64,000 bases of DNA from Lojkania enalia (lineage: Eukaryota > Ascomycota > Dothideomycetes > Pleosporales), in NCBI GenBank assembly GCA_010094045.1, contig ML986581.1:930001-994000 (forward strand). Reading direction: 5' to 3'. Below the pieces are notes generated by a model. It ran no database searches. It was not told where the DNA came from and saw only the letters and a program-made list of their open reading frames with translations. Below are positions 10,464 through 22,991 of this stretch, piece by piece. The stretch's first letter is position 1; every line of letters begins with the position of its first letter. Both the position numbers and the translations under genes were made by a program.

Positions 10464-11396
10464 ATGGCATCCGAATCCGCCGACCCTCTTCCCCATGCAC
10501 CGGAATCGCAATATACACACACCCTCCCACTGCCCTTTACGAACTCCGACCTCGCTGTCCTAACACAAGGCGCTGAAGCCCTCGTCTATCGCACCACGTT
10601 CCTCACGCCGCACACGCCCTGTGTCCTCAAGTACCGGCCTCCGAAACCATACAGACATCCCATTCTGGACAAGCGCCTCACGAAAGCTAGACTACTCGCT
10701 GAAGCTAGGGTGCTGGTGAAATGTCGGAGGGAAGGGGTTAAGGTTCCTGCTGTGTTGGGTGGGGACTGGGAGATGGGATGGTTGGTGCTGGAATGGATCG
10801 AGGGGCGGACAGTAAGGAAGGTGTTGGATGAGTGGGTGCATAGGTTGGGGTTGAGGGCGAGGGATGGGAGGGATGTGGTAGATTTGGCGGATGAGGTTGT
10901 GCAGAGGGATGAGGGGGAGATGCGGAGATTGCTGGGCTTGATGGGTAGGGTTGGGAGGGCAGTGGGCAGGCTACATGAGGTGGGTGTTTGTCATGGGGAT
11001 TTGACGACTAGTAATTTGATGGTGAGGCCGGTGGAAAAGAAAGGGGGACAGGGCTTTGCGAAGAGGCAGACGGCTAGTGCGATGAGGGAGGTGGCTATGA
11101 GTGGGTTAGAGCCTGGGGACCTGCAGGAGCCGGGACCGGAGAGGACCGAGGATGATCTTGAGGGGGAGATTGTGCTGATTGACTTTGGGTTAGCCACCCA
11201 AACGATTCATGAGGAGGATCGAGCGGTGGATTTGTATGTTTTGGAACGCGCGTTTGCGGCTACGCATCCTGCTGCGGAACATCTGTTTCAGGAAGTGTTG
11301 AGGGTGTATGGGGAGAGCTTTAAGGGAGCGAAGGTTGTGTTAAAAAGGCTAGCGGATGTCAGGCTAAGAGGGAGGAAGAGGACCATGATCGGTTGA
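10464..11396 (+). CDS. BUD32: EKC/KEOPS complex kinase/ATPase subunit Bud32
   Basis: Intronless, 310 aa from the ATG at 10464 (GACCATGGCA). Bud32 is the PRPK-family atypical small kinase/ATPase of the EKC/KEOPS complex, which makes t6A37 on ANN-decoding tRNAs together with Kae1 and also affects telomeres and transcription. Seen here: QGAEALVY nucleotide loop (residues 35-42), the ATP lysine in VLKYRPP (Lys56), the HGDLTTSN catalytic loop (177-184, Asp179), and DFGLA (240-244). The C-terminal tail RGRKRTMIG matches the basic Ser/Thr tail that in yeast Bud32 is phosphorylated by Sch9. A roughly 40-residue hydrophilic insert separates the catalytic loop from DFG; the yeast protein has a much shorter linker here, and such inserts are probably common in filamentous fungi. 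The next gene, at 12029, is unrelated. Confidence 0.96.
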   Translation: MASESADPLPHAPESQYTHTLPLPFTNSDLAVLTQGAEALVYRTTFLTPHTPCVLKYRPPKPYRHPILDKRLTKARLLAEARVLVKCRREGVKVPAVLGGDWEMGWLVLEWIEGRTVRKVLDEWVHRLGLRARDGRDVVDLADEVVQRDEGEMRRLLGLMGRVGRAVGRLHEVGVCHGDLTTSNLMVRPVEKKGGQGFAKRQTASAMREVAMSGLEPGDLQEPGPERTEDDLEGEIVLIDFGLATQTIHEEDRAVDLYVLERAFAATHPAAEHLFQEVLRVYGESFKGAKVVLKRLADVRLRGRKRTMIG

Positions 11397-12028
11397 AAGT
11401 CGAACATAAACACCTTAAGTCACAGTGTCACTAACCTTGAGAGATGACGTTAAACATGGCCATAGCGTAAATAGCCTCAAGAGCATGTCAACTTCTCTCG
11501 GCGGGAAGTTGAGAGTTGAGGGTTGAGGATAGCGCAGCACATGCCTAGTCATGGAGAGGTTACGACGGCCAACCCCACGTGTATACCCATCAATGAATAA
11601 CGGTACACTTGCTCACCTCGCATCAAGCGAGTTTCATTAAGCATCATCTCATCTACGCAAGTAATCGTCAATCCGCGTACTCGGCTCCACTTGCACTCAC
11701 CACCTTACTATTGTTCGGCCTGAAACGCCTACGCGGACCTGATAGCACAGAACTGCTGCAAATTTTACTTGAGAGTATTTCAAATTCTAGCGAGAACAAT
11801 ATTATCAGTTTCGCACTCACCCGCCAGCCTTCTTACGCAGCCAACAATACTAACCAACCATAATGCCAACAGCTCCTCGTTGCACACATAGCGTATATAT
11901 ATTACCCCATCTAGCCTTCGATTCCATAGAACTTTCCGAGCTCAGAATCTCTAGTATCCACGACTCCCATCATCCCATTACGAATTCATCCACAACGTCA
12001 GCGAGCATCTTCGCCCAGATTTCCAACA
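11397..12028. other. Intergenic region upstream of small gene
   Basis: No supportable gene. A TATATATA stretch at about 11894-11901 lies 130 bp upstream of the ATG at 12029 and could be its TATA element. The frame starting at 11863 (145 codons) overlaps the 12029 frame and is His/Ser/Thr-rich without features, so it was not called. Confidence 0.4.
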
Positions 12029-12394
12029 ATGCATCAACTCATCATCATTGTCTCAATCGCCATCCTCAAAATATTCTACACCTCCCCACTTCTCGTCGCC
12101 ATCAAATATATTCGAACTACTCCAAAGCTCCTTCCAGTGCTTCTAGCCATCAACACGACGACCACACATCCCGCCCCAGTCGTTGCTCTCGACACCAAGA
12201 ACGCTACGCCTGCATCTATTCCCGGCGCCTCAACCTCCAACTTCCACTCACCAGATCTATCCTCTTCAAAATGGAGCCAACTCACCACTTGCAAGCCTAG
12301 CAACAACGACGACAATACGGACAAGAACACTGGCAAGGGTCTGCCTACCTGTCAGGCGAATCCAATTCCTGGCGCGCAGTGCGCTGTCATGTGA
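12029..12394 (+). CDS. Small hydrophobic-N-terminus protein with C-terminal CaaX-like box
   Basis: Single exon, 121 aa. The first 45 residues are very hydrophobic (LIIIVSIAIL, then LLVAI and LLPVLLAI) with interspersed Lys, more like one or two membrane segments or a signal anchor than a cleavable signal. The rest is Ser/Thr/Asn-rich with three cysteines (88, 108, 118). The protein ends CAVM, which fits the CaaX prenylation signature (a Met-ending box usually means farnesylation). A TATA-like stretch lies about 130 bp upstream. I do not recognise a family. It could be a small secreted or membrane protein, or a chance frame. A cleaved secretory signal would conflict with cytosolic prenylation. 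Confidence 0.4.
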   Translation: MHQLIIIVSIAILKIFYTSPLLVAIKYIRTTPKLLPVLLAINTTTTHPAPVVALDTKNATPASIPGASTSNFHSPDLSSSKWSQLTTCKPSNNDDNTDKNTGKGLPTCQANPIPGAQCAVM

Positions 12395-15300
12395 AGCCTT
12401 CTAACCCTTCTCTACCTTGAAAATAGTATGTTGCATGTATATTCATCTTATTTTATACATGTATCGGGTTTTTACTAGTGTGATCAGGCACCTAGCCCAA
12501 TCCTTCTCGCACCTCTCCGCCTCTATCGGCATCGAGCCTGACTCTTGAACGATCAGTCTGCGTTTTTCTATCTTGCGCGGCTGGCGATTGATGTTGGCGG
12601 TTAATAATGCGGTGATCAGATGGTTTAGAGTTTGAACGGATTAGGGATGAGGTGTGAGTTTGAGATGTTTAATAATGCGTAGGGCTTGAATGTAATATCT
12701 AGATTTGCTTTTTCTAGCCTATTGTGCGTGCGGCGTGCTACATGCCTTCGGCGCTACTTCGCATGGGTATGCGGCAGCGTCCCGGGAATAATATTCGAGC
12801 TCTTTATGGGGTTAGAGTTATGTAGTTGAAATATATTTTATCATATTCTTTGACAAATGTTCGGTGTACGTCTTTGCCTCATATTCACTTCTATTTATTC
12901 TTGTTGAATGTGTAAGGTCTCACACATGGCTCTCTATATACACCATTATCACTCTACGGCACGCTGTCGCGGACTATGAATTATTTCCTCACGTCTGTCG
13001 AAATGGATGAATAGAGTGTAATATGTTTTGATGACATCGTGAGCACTCAAGATGCTATTGCTCTAGCAAATCGCGGAGTTGTTCTTGGCGAGGACTAAAT
13101 GCCCGCGACTAGAACTTGCTTGTCATAAGCTTGTTCCTCGGCTATCTATCGGTCTGCGCTCGGCGCCTATTGACGACATTCGGTCAGACTGTGTTCCCCC
13201 CCGAGAGGTGGTGTCAATTGGTGTGATGTAAGGCTCGTGTCGGGTTTCGTGATGGCGAGCGCTTCAAGAAAAAAGTTTCCCCTTTGGAATTTAGGCGAAT
13301 AGCAGAGAACCATTCCCCGAAGGATTTGGGTCGTGTAGACGCCCGGAATATAAAGTTCCGCAAAGCGGAAAATGGTATGGCGCTTTGATTCCCCGTCGGA
13401 CTTCTGAAACGCAGAGAACTCTGGAGATAGTTGGGCTCGGGGGTGCTACGGTTTTGTGGAAGCAACGTGCTGCAAGTGTTTTAATAGATCGAATATGGAT
13501 AATAGGTCTCACCAAATGGTAGGGGACAAATGTTGGATGACGTGAAAAGCGCAGGTTTCCATGTTGACGTCTCGGTGAATGTATGTTCTCCTGGCCCTAA
13601 CAGAAAACACGAGAGTAAAGTACAACGATTCCGGATCACGCTGCCTATTTCTCCGAAGCATTGGTTCAATGATCGTGACGAGTTGCGACATGGATATCGA
13701 AGCTTACATGGCGCGATTGTCTGCTTCTGGAGATTCATCAGAATGGAGAATCTCGCAGTGCCGACCTTCTCCAGCCGTATCATTCGTATCTCTTACTTTT
13801 TCTATTGCTTTTACGTATTTGAATACGGAAAATGCGATGCCAGACCTTTCTGATGTCTTAGCAAATCAGCTTGCCCCGTCATGTCAGCTCTAGTTTGCGC
13901 CACTGGTCTAATGTGACACTCAAGACTTTTCTAGAAACGTTCGAAGCTGCCAAGGGTGTAATGCGGTACCAAGTCACTTCCAAATGCCTCGCGCGGAAGA
14001 TTGTCGAAATGGCATCGAAGCTACCGTATGCTTGTGTGTCGTGTTGCATCTGCGATCCTGACTGTTGATTACTTCTTTGTGGCGCGGCTCCTAGAATTGG
14101 TATGCAGATGTGAAGACCGGTAGAAAGGGAGCGCGTAACTTCGGCTGTGCGATGAGCTGTTCTGAAATATGCAAAGTCCCCCTAATTAAAAAAAAAAAGC
14201 TCATCGGGGAAATCCCAGAGATATATCTGCATTGCATGGCTCGCATTGTTGCTGTCAAAGATTCTGCTCTAGGGCTAATAATAGTACAGGGAGATATTCC
14301 GTACATACAAATACCTAGCACTATTATAACTGCACATCAAAGGAAACATACCATGGAGAAGTATGTAAGATGAAGTTTGATAGCTCGTTAGTTGTCCGGT
14401 ACCGATTAAGGCGATATTTGCGTCATTTATTGGCTTCGATCCAATGGGAAGATTGTTGCGCGAGATGGATCATTGTGTCGTGCGCATGCTATTGATGCTG
14501 GCGATTTTATCATGCTCCCAGTCATACGGGCGTAAAGCGTGCCATGTCTTGCTCCCTTGTAAACCTCAAAGATCGTACACCAAGTTGAGAATGATAGAAC
14601 TCAGGTCCTAGAGAGATTTGAATAGACGCGGGCTCCCTATAGATGGTGTGTGATATACTGAGCGGAGCGATGGATGACGAGTTTCGTTCCTGTCATCTAA
14701 AAACTTATGCCCCCCAAGGAGCAAATAAGCTATACGGGCTAGCATCCTGCGCTGTAGTACATTTGATTCAACTAACTATTGGAAACTTTCCTTACATATA
14801 ATGTGAATCGAACTGACGCTGCATGTTTCTGAGTTACCTGCAAAATATCTAGAAAGGTGGCGGGCTTCCTACCTGGTATCCTGGATGTAGAGCACGGCGC
14901 CGCAACAATAAGCACCTCGAAAGAGCCACCACTGAGAGCCTAGCTCGCTGCCACCAATGTTAGGATTTGCCCATATGTCCAGGCTTACCTAGGTGCTACT
15001 CTCCTCCGTGCAAGGCTTGTATAGGACATCAAATTGTACTCGTCCCCCTAATTGCTCAACATATAATGTATCTACCCACGTTCGTTGCGCGTGACTTCCT
15101 AATTCCGAGGCCAAAGGTATGCTCTTAATCACGCTAGGCTGCAAGGCAAGATCCTATAGGCGCGAACGTATCGCACCTGACCGGCATTTCAGGGGTGGTT
15201 AAGTATCTGCGGAGAACCCCACGCTTACTGAGGGCGAGTGGTGTGTCTGGGTAATGCTTGTCTTCTGCTGCCGGTCGACACCCATTAGCGACGCAGTCCA

Positions 15301-15689
15301 GACGTCTTACCGTAACTATTCGCCAGCGAGGCCTTGTCTCCTCAAATCACCGGAAATTCACACCCCAGCCCTGATCAAACATGCCACGGCACTCCCGCAC
15401 CCCAATACGGGGCCTTCAGCACAGTTCACCCTGGGGTTCTCGAGATATTCTAGCTCGATAGTCTAAAGTGCCTTCTGTGGTGGCGGCTAGCGGGTCCAGC
15501 GTTGGAGAGAGTAGCAGAAAGATGCATGATATTTGAATATAAAGGCCCCCTTGTGCTCAGGACTGTAACCTATCGATTCTAGAGATATTTTGCCCTCGTT
15601 AATTAATTTTAGGCCCTGTGTCTACGCCTCACTCTTAAACTCCTACGACGGCCTGATCGACTTCCCTCAATTCGTAGGGAGGGATGTCT
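12395..15689. other. Gene-poor stretch
   Basis: About 3.3 kb without a supportable gene. Frames of 60-107 codons (for example 13530-13853 and 13579-13893 plus, 13481-13783 minus) overlap one another and lack protein-like motifs. Base composition is mixed to AT-rich. Decayed mobile sequence is possible, but I see no terminal repeats or recognisable transposase or reverse transcriptase pieces. Confidence 0.4.
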
Positions 15690-17460
15690 TTGTAATAGCG
15701 GACATTGAGAAGAATATATACGCGGTTGATATTGAGCCACCATCACTAGATGTAATAAAAGACACTTTTGAGCGCAAAGAATAGGCGGTTGGCGAAGCTG
15801 CCGCCGCCTACAGCAATGTTTAGACTGCCGAGCAATATGGCTACGTCGAGCGAGAATATAAGGCAACCCGGTAGCCAATTAATTCCCGTTCTAACTTGCT
15901 CTAGTCTTAAGTCTCGTAATATCTAGTTCATCGCCCTCGGAGGTACAATTGGTACGGGGCTATTCCTGCGTATTGGATCCACCTTCACAAATGTAGGCCA
16001 CTTTCCGTTCTTCTTCGGTACATGATAACTGGTGTTGCAATCTTCAGTATGATATAGAATTGGGTGAGATGTCGACTTGCCCTCCATTGCCAATGTTATT
16101 CCCCAATACTGTGCAAGATATGTGGACCGGCTCTCGGCTTCGCTGTCGGATGGAACAATTGCATGCCAAGAGGAACACACAATGAAGCGGAAACAGTCTT
16201 CGAACATCCTTATAGTATCAATGCGCTATTATCTTTTGCGCTGAGACCTCCGTTGCAGCAGCTCTAATGCAATTTTGGGATTAAAAACAGAAGATTAACC
16301 TAGTCGTTTGGGTCTCAATCATTATTGTCCTCATTGTCTGCTTGAATATCTATGCAGTAGCAATATATGGCGAGGCCGAATTTATCTCTGCTGGCATTAA
16401 AATTATCATGATGCTGGGTCCGCTCATCTGTTCTTTCGTCATATTTCTCGGCGGAGCACCTGATCATGATTAACGTGGGTTTTGGTACTGGGAGAACCCT
16501 GGAGTTATGAAAGAATGCATCGACCACTGCGCTACCGGTCGCTTTGCCGGTCGCTAGTCTGCACTAGTCAACGGCGCTTTCTCCTATGGAGGCGCAGACA
16601 TGGTAGCTGCCGCTGTTGAGGCTGTCAACCCAAGGAAGAACATTCCCAAAGCTGTTCGACGTGTTTTCTGGTATATTCTCTTCTTCTATGTCCTTGGATC
16701 ACTGATGATTGATGTTTCTATCAGCTCTGGTGACTCATAATTGACGGTCGACGATGCCTAGGGTGCCTAGAGTTCTCCGTGTGTTATTGCCATGAAGAAC
16801 GCAAGCATTCCTATGCTCCTTCATATCATTAACCTTGTTATCTTGATGCCGGCCGCATCATCCGGAAACACTTTCTTGTATACTAGCTCGCGTTACTTCT
16901 TCGGTGTTGCATAGAATAGTTAGGCCCCCAGAATTTTTTCAGGTGCTCCAAAACTGGCGTCCCCTAGTATTGCATTGCAATTACGGCTTCCATTTCCCTG
17001 CTCACTTACATGAGCGTATCTACCGGGGCCAACCAGGTTTTTCTATTGTTCCAGAATCTTGCCATAGTTGCTCAGCTGTTTACCTGGCGCTGCATCTGCA
17101 TCTGCTGCATTTACTTCAAGAAATCCCTTGCTCTTCAAGGGATTGACCACAACACTCTTGTCTTAAGTCCCTTGGACAGCCGTACATTGCTTGAGTAGCT
17201 TTGATCTATTTCAGGTTGATAATCATTTTCAAGGGTTTCAAGGTGTCCACAGAGAAGATGTGAGGATCCAACTAGCTCACGTCCTTGCCTATGTTGGGGT
17301 TACGATCTTCTTCTATACGCGTTTTGGGAGATTGTGAAGCATCCTAAATTTGTCGACCCTTCTCACTCCGATATACGGACTGGCAAACAGGTACTGGATG
17401 CAGAGCTCTGGCTTGAGCAGATCCCTAGAAACATAATTGAGAAATCCTGATTCTGGCTTT
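15690..17460 (+). pseudogene. Decayed dicarboxylic amino-acid permease (AAT/APC family)
   Basis: Pieces of one fungal amino-acid permease run in order across changing frames. They are EQYGYVERE (about 15830), FIALGGTIGTGLFL (first membrane helix, about 15930), CARYVD then after a frameshift GPALGFAVGWNN (about 16110-16150), SIIIVLIVCLNIYAV plus IYGEAEFISAGIKI (about 16320-16400), VNPRKNIPKAVRRVFWYILFFYVLGS (in two pieces, about 16630-16700), NTFLYTSSRYFFGVA (about 16870), YMSVSTGANQVF, and a C-terminal LDAELWLEQIPRNI (about 17400). Several in-frame TAG codons stand where intact permeases have Gln, for instance after FFGVA and before APRIF, and between RNI and FIALGG. That pattern is CAG-to-TAG, as in repeat-induced point mutation or cytosine deamination. 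When intact, such proteins import amino acids across the plasma membrane. The N-terminal start is lost or unidentifiable. Confidence 0.88.
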
Positions 17461-18814
17461 GTTGATTGGCTTGTTTGTCACCGGAGTGTGTTTGTACCAA
17501 ATGGAAGCGCTCCTTCGGTCTTTAGGCTATCGATTAGAATTGAAAAATTACTCGGAAAATTCACTCAGATCCTGTTTCACAAATGACTGATGACTTATCG
17601 TTTGTCTCACGATTTAGTTATATTAGTACTACAGCGAATACCCCCCGCAGTGTAGCACACATTTTGAGTGATAGTGGTGGAATAAGATGATCGTAGGCAA
17701 CCACTACTAAACGGATTTGACAATGCTTAATTCTGCGAAGGCTGGAGTCCTCCTTGGTGTCCAGTCTGTCACATGTTTCTACTACCCTATTATAGTTGGT
17801 CTGTTTTTCAGGCCTATATAGTCTCGCCATCGCTAGCTTCTACCGAGGCAGGCCACTTACCCTCCTTCAATACATCAATATTTGCCTCAGCAATTGATGC
17901 TCCCTGATACGCGACAGAGTCAGTCCTCTGAAACTGAACGTGATGTTTGTTTAAGCTTTGAATAGGTTGCCTGCCTTCCGCTCTACGACCGGCATTACCT
18001 AAGCCCCAAGTCCAGATAATACAATTTAATTCATTGAATGGAAATCCTCTTATGTCTCTAGAATAAATTATTATCGATAGCGTTCAACCGTTTGCTTGTT
18101 AGAAGCTAATGTGGGTTAGTGAGCAGCCTTTTTGCATGCAAGTTCCTTGAACATCAATTCATCGATTATCGCGACGAATTTAGAATCGATATTGAGTTTA
18201 TTCGTGAAGATCTGCGGCTTAAGGTGATGTATTTATTTCGCATCTGTGAAAGTGGTGGGTACAGGATGGACAGGAAGCCGAGGCCTCCAGTCAGGTGTCT
18301 AAACAGGCTATACCTTTGACAGAATAGCACCAAATCTCCCGGTGGCCCTAGCGAAGGAGGTGGGATTCAGTAAGGAGTTTCGTCTGTTTAAGGCATCAAC
18401 GTCGCGAATCCGTCGCCGCGTCAGCACATGAACAACAGTTTGCTGCAGCATATTACGACGCAGGATAGGCTTAATATATTGAGCTGTTTTGCCTATATCG
18501 TGGTGTGCCCCCATTTATGTGCAGTACAGTTCGCCACTGGCACCCCTCCAAAATCGTACCTCAACTCTAGTCAGTGAGTTTCTACGAGTAGTTCCATCGA
18601 GGTTCTGCAACTGCGCACAACGCTACGGCTGTATCTTCCTGGTTTCTGTTCCACATTCAGAGTAATTTCCCCCATAGCCATCTGGCCATTCCGTCGAGAA
18701 AACTGGCGAAGACGTGACCCAGCGCCACGAATAAGCCGCTTAAGGAAGAATTCTAGCCCGAAGAATCGTTCAATACAAACACCCAGATCTTTTAGCAAAT
18801 CGAAGCTTCAAGTT
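17461..18814. other. Intergenic region between permease relic and regulator
   Basis: No supportable gene. The frames at 18119-18319 (plus), 18308-18514 (minus) and 18571-18798 (minus) are short and unrelated to anything I recognise. The last 300 bp presumably contain the promoter of the Zn2Cys6 gene. Confidence 0.4.
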
Positions 18815-21181
18815 ATGATTCGAGGATCAACCAGCACTCAGGATCAAGCACCTAAAAAGGTCCCGGAGCAGCAATTGAATCGAGCATGTGAAGCATGTCG
18901 ACTTTCCAAAGTTCGGTGTTTAATGAGTCCTATCCCAGGGTCTACACAATGTCAAAGATGCGTAAGGGTTGGCCGGGCTTGCGTATTTGCGCCGCCTGCG
19001 AAACGGAAGCAGAGGAAAAGGACTGATGTTCGGGTTGCAGAGCTCGAAAGAGAAGTGAAACAAATGCGGTCGCTCCTAAAGTCCAATCAAATATCGCCGG
19101 GGGAGTCTAGTGATCATGACCACGAGCCAATGGCCGAGGAGGCAGAAGAGCAAGAGGAACATCATGAAGATGAATCTCCCGTGGATGGTCTAAGTCATGA
19201 AAAAATGATTACACCAGGTACACAATCTAGTGACTGGGCAGATGATGTTAAGCGTGGTGCAAGCCGACCAGATCGTATGGCATGGACAAACAGTGATGGT
19301 CAGATCTCTCCCTATATTCGATTAGATGGCGGACCAAAGGACTCCTTCAGCCAGACAGACCTCGACATCATAGATCGCGGTATTATTAGCCAAGATATGG
19401 CTGAAGAACTGCTTGATATCTATCGGAAGGACCTTGTACAAGCCTGCCCTGGAGTTGTTATCCCCAATGATTGGACTGCGTCCCAATTGCGAGCAAAAAA
19501 ACCCGCATTATTCCACGCAGTTATGGCCGCCGCATCACACTCTAAAGGCGCAGGTTTAGCCAACCGGTTGCACGAGGAGGTGATCTATCTCTATGCGAAG
19601 TCGCTCTTCATCAAAGGCGAAAAATCGATTCAGCAGATACAGGCCTTACTTGTGACAGTGGCCTATTATACACCTCCAAACACACCAGCACAGCTCCAAA
19701 TCTTCCAATACGCGAATATGGCGGCAGGTATGGCATTGGAGCTTGGATTAGCTACTAAACCTAGAACACACGAACAGCTGCCGAAGAGAGCAATTCGATC
19801 GTTACAGCGGATATCTTCTGCTGAAGAACTGTTGGAGAATTGTCGAACAATTTTGACATTATATATTTTGACTGCCGGGTATGTAACTTTCGTAGCGCTA
19901 TTGTTGAAAATGGTTCCTGATTAGCTTAGGTTTTCGATGCGGCTGCGGCGACCTAATATGCTATTGTACAACAGCTGGATGGAGGAATGTCTGGCATTGC
20001 TTCAAAAGTCACCTCTTATAGATGACAAAAGGCTTGTCGCATGGCTGAAGCTTCAAAGAATTGCAGACGAGGCCAATACAGCATCCGGCTTTGATGACGC
20101 AAGCACGAGTTTTAGTCTTTCCGAACTCCGCTTGCAAGTAATTCTAAGAGTATTTGAGCGACGGATGCTTGATTGGCAAAAGTCCATACCTCAGGAGGTT
20201 ATGAGCTGTGCGTGAACAATCTAATATTGATTATAGCAGGCACTGACGGATTCTGTAGTGTCCATGATGATCGAATATCACCAAAACATGCTTTCAATGT
20301 GGGAGTTCGCAATGGATGGTGGCCGATACGATGCTCCTGATTATCGTAATCGACACCTCTCACTTCCCGCGCTTGACGACGACTCTATTCAACCTGAGTC
20401 GCTCCTTTCGCGATCAGCCCTGCAAATAAATGCTACAATTAAGTGTATTAGTGCCGCACATTCATTGCTAGATTGTTTTCTTCAGCTCTCTATCGAACGA
20501 TTACAGAAGGCTCCGAATGTTCTATTTGTCCGCTCTATATACTCTCTCGTAGCTCTCATGAAAGCCGATTATGCTGTCACCACGGACGCCGAAGGTCTCG
20601 GCGAAGTACTTGATTCGCAAAGCTTGAGAGTAGATTTTTATCTCGAAACTGTTATACGCAAGGCCGAAGAAGCTATAGGGCCTCAGAAATGCCGAATTCC
20701 TTCGCATTGGTTTCACATCCTGAATCTGAAATTGAAAACTTGGTATGACGAATATAAGCAATGGCGTAAAGATGGTAGATACCTGAAGCGCAATATCCAG
20801 CAGAAAATGGAGGGCCAGGATGGCACCACCCCTGCTACTCAAGCACCATCCTCAGCATTAGACGATATAAAACCGAGTGGAACTCAGCAAGTATCAATTC
20901 TACCATCAGCAATTCCCGAAGTATCCAACTACAACACAAATAACACTTACCCAACCTGGCCAGCGTCTGCCCTCACTATCCCTTCTACCGACGCAAGTCA
21001 GTCCTTTCCGACAGACCAACAAGCCTTTACAACAGAAATGGGCGATTTCTCGGGTGCCTTTCAACACGGTGATTTGTATCTTTGGAACGATATTAACGAT
21101 GGATTCGGCGGCTGGATCCCGCAAAGTGGCAGTATTTACAGCGATTTGCAATTTGGGGGTTTCAACGGTCAGGGTATGTAG
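18815..21181 (+). CDS. Zn2Cys6 fungal transcription factor
   Basis: Three exons, 18815-19878, 19930-20207 and 20259-21181, join in frame to 754 aa. Both introns are 51 nt (donors GTATGT and GTGCGT). The N-terminus holds the binuclear cluster, Cys25, 28, 35, 46, 49 and 56 (CX2CX6CX10CX2CX6C), followed by a basic linker KRKQRKR and a predicted dimerisation coiled coil (about residues 68-90). An acidic Glu/Asp-rich patch lies at about 100-130. The remainder looks like a fungal-specific middle homology region, including GFSMRLRRPNM across exon junction 1, and ends in a Ser/Thr/Gln-rich, acidic-aromatic tail that may be the activation domain. It is a nuclear DNA-binding regulator, probably recognising CGG half-sites; targets are unknown. 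It lies between the permease relic and an MFS transporter, so local regulation of transport is possible but unproven. Confidence 0.92.
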
Positions 21182-22991
21182 AAAGAAAAAAGCTAGATGG
21201 GTCAAGGGAGCAGTCCCGTGCATTCGCCTTTCCTTCTTTGGTCGATGAGGTGAACTGTTGGAGGCCTCAAATTCTGTGTCATTAAATGTTAGTAGTAAAT
21301 GCATTTATGGATACGAAGCTATAAGGTATCAACATAGCGATATCTCTGGGCTCAAAGTATAAATGTGCCAACACCTGACCTTATATCAACTGCAAGAGAT
21401 AATTTCAACCCTTATTTGGGAAATTATAATGTCGAAGTTAGGGAATAGTAGGATTTAGTGATAACTCATACTCCATGAAATCGTCATAGCACTCTATATA
21501 AATGTCGACTAGCTTATGAAGAAACTCCAGCATAATCGTCGGGCGAAGAAATAGAAAGCCTTCTATGGAATAAATAAAATTCCATAGGACGTTATATATG
21601 ATTTTAGATCTCCATGTGAAAAAGCTTTAGTTCGCAATCATCTTTCTATAGATTTGGGGGAGTTCCGGGGGAAAACATAGGAATACTGACATTGTGGATG
21701 ATGAAGTCTTGAAAAGGAGTGATGTTGAGGGGGAGTGCCGTGGGAGATGGTAGACGGTCTCTATTTAAATGATCACGAAGACTGCCGGCGGTTCGTTTGG
21801 TTATAACGCATGGCCATGCGTTCGTCGGTGGCGAGACGGACGTGGAAAAGAGGGCCCCGTGTCCACGCCTGGCCTTTTTTGGAGCTTGAAGAGAAGTTCC
21901 GGCTCCTATTCATGTGCTTCTTGACCATGGGCTTGACTGATGTGCCCATAGTGGGATTCGTAAGCTCGTATGAGGTTCGTAAAGTACGTGGCTAATCCAT
22001 AAATAAATTCCACATCACAAAAGAGCTAGTGAATGTCTACATCTAAACACGAATAATACTCATATCGGAATAGTGGATCCTCATCAATGGGAACTTCTCC
22101 TAACTCTGCAATCTTCCGTCTCCAATTGTCATATCTCTCGTGCAACACAGTGTGATACTAGGTAGAAAAGTCAGCCAATTCGTATAGGAGTTCCTACACA
22201 AGTATTAGATGACAAAATATATGTGCTTCTAGATCGGTTAGTAGAACTTGAAGAATAAGGCCCTAAGTTCCGAATCTCTAACAACGAAGCACGCTATCCT
22301 GCGTAACGAATGTCTAATCCTTCATTCGAGCTCGACGATTTGCTCTCTTAAAATCAGGTACGTAGTTTGACGAGATGATTCAAGGGGCAAAATGAGATGC
22401 TGAGCGTAGTGAAAATCGACTTCATAAGGTCATGTTGAACCAATGACTTGAAGGATGCCGCACCCTCTCCTTATGCAAAGATTAAGGCTCTATTGGTCTG
22501 CATGCAGGCCTGCCCTGCGTTCGTCGGGATGGGGGAGCCCGTATTACATGTCTGGAAGAGACGGCATCATCAAAGAGTTACCCAATTAATACTAGCTCTG
22601 TCGTAGATAGAGGAAATGGCCCTGTGCACACGCCTTTCCCCTTTAGGCGGATAAGGCGAGCTCTCACCCCTTCCGACTGGGTCCTCGATTTCAACTTGGA
22701 AAATCTGGCGAATACAATTCCATGTTTGATAAGAATGCATGTAGTATTTTGAGATATGGGAAGGGACTCGAATTTCATTTGGAGATGGGGTTGTATTTAG
22801 TTGACACTGGCACCCACTTGTTCCTGGCTTTCTTGCTCCCTATCTTGTTCAGCCTTTAACAACTCAGCTCCCTGTGTTGATTACTTTCTCACTCACCCAT
22901 CCATCATAGGGCTGTGGCGTGCATTATTTGCTCTCTGTCTATTGCGTACTTATTGGTCCCATCCTGACTAGCGGCGTTCCTTTGTCCTATC
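21182..22991. other. Intergenic region
   Basis: 1.8 kb with no supportable gene. The frames at 21810-21995 (plus) and 22578-22778 (minus) have no recognisable features. The sequence is largely AT-rich with GC-richer patches near 21800 and 22500. Confidence 0.4.

Noticed and set aside
11863..12300. 145-codon frame overlapping the 12029 small gene
   Set aside because: His/Ser/Thr-rich with no features. The 12029 frame has a coherent hydrophobic N-terminus and a TATA-like element at a good distance.
13530..13893. Two overlapping 104-107 codon plus frames
   Set aside because: Mutually exclusive frames, no domain, no splice support.
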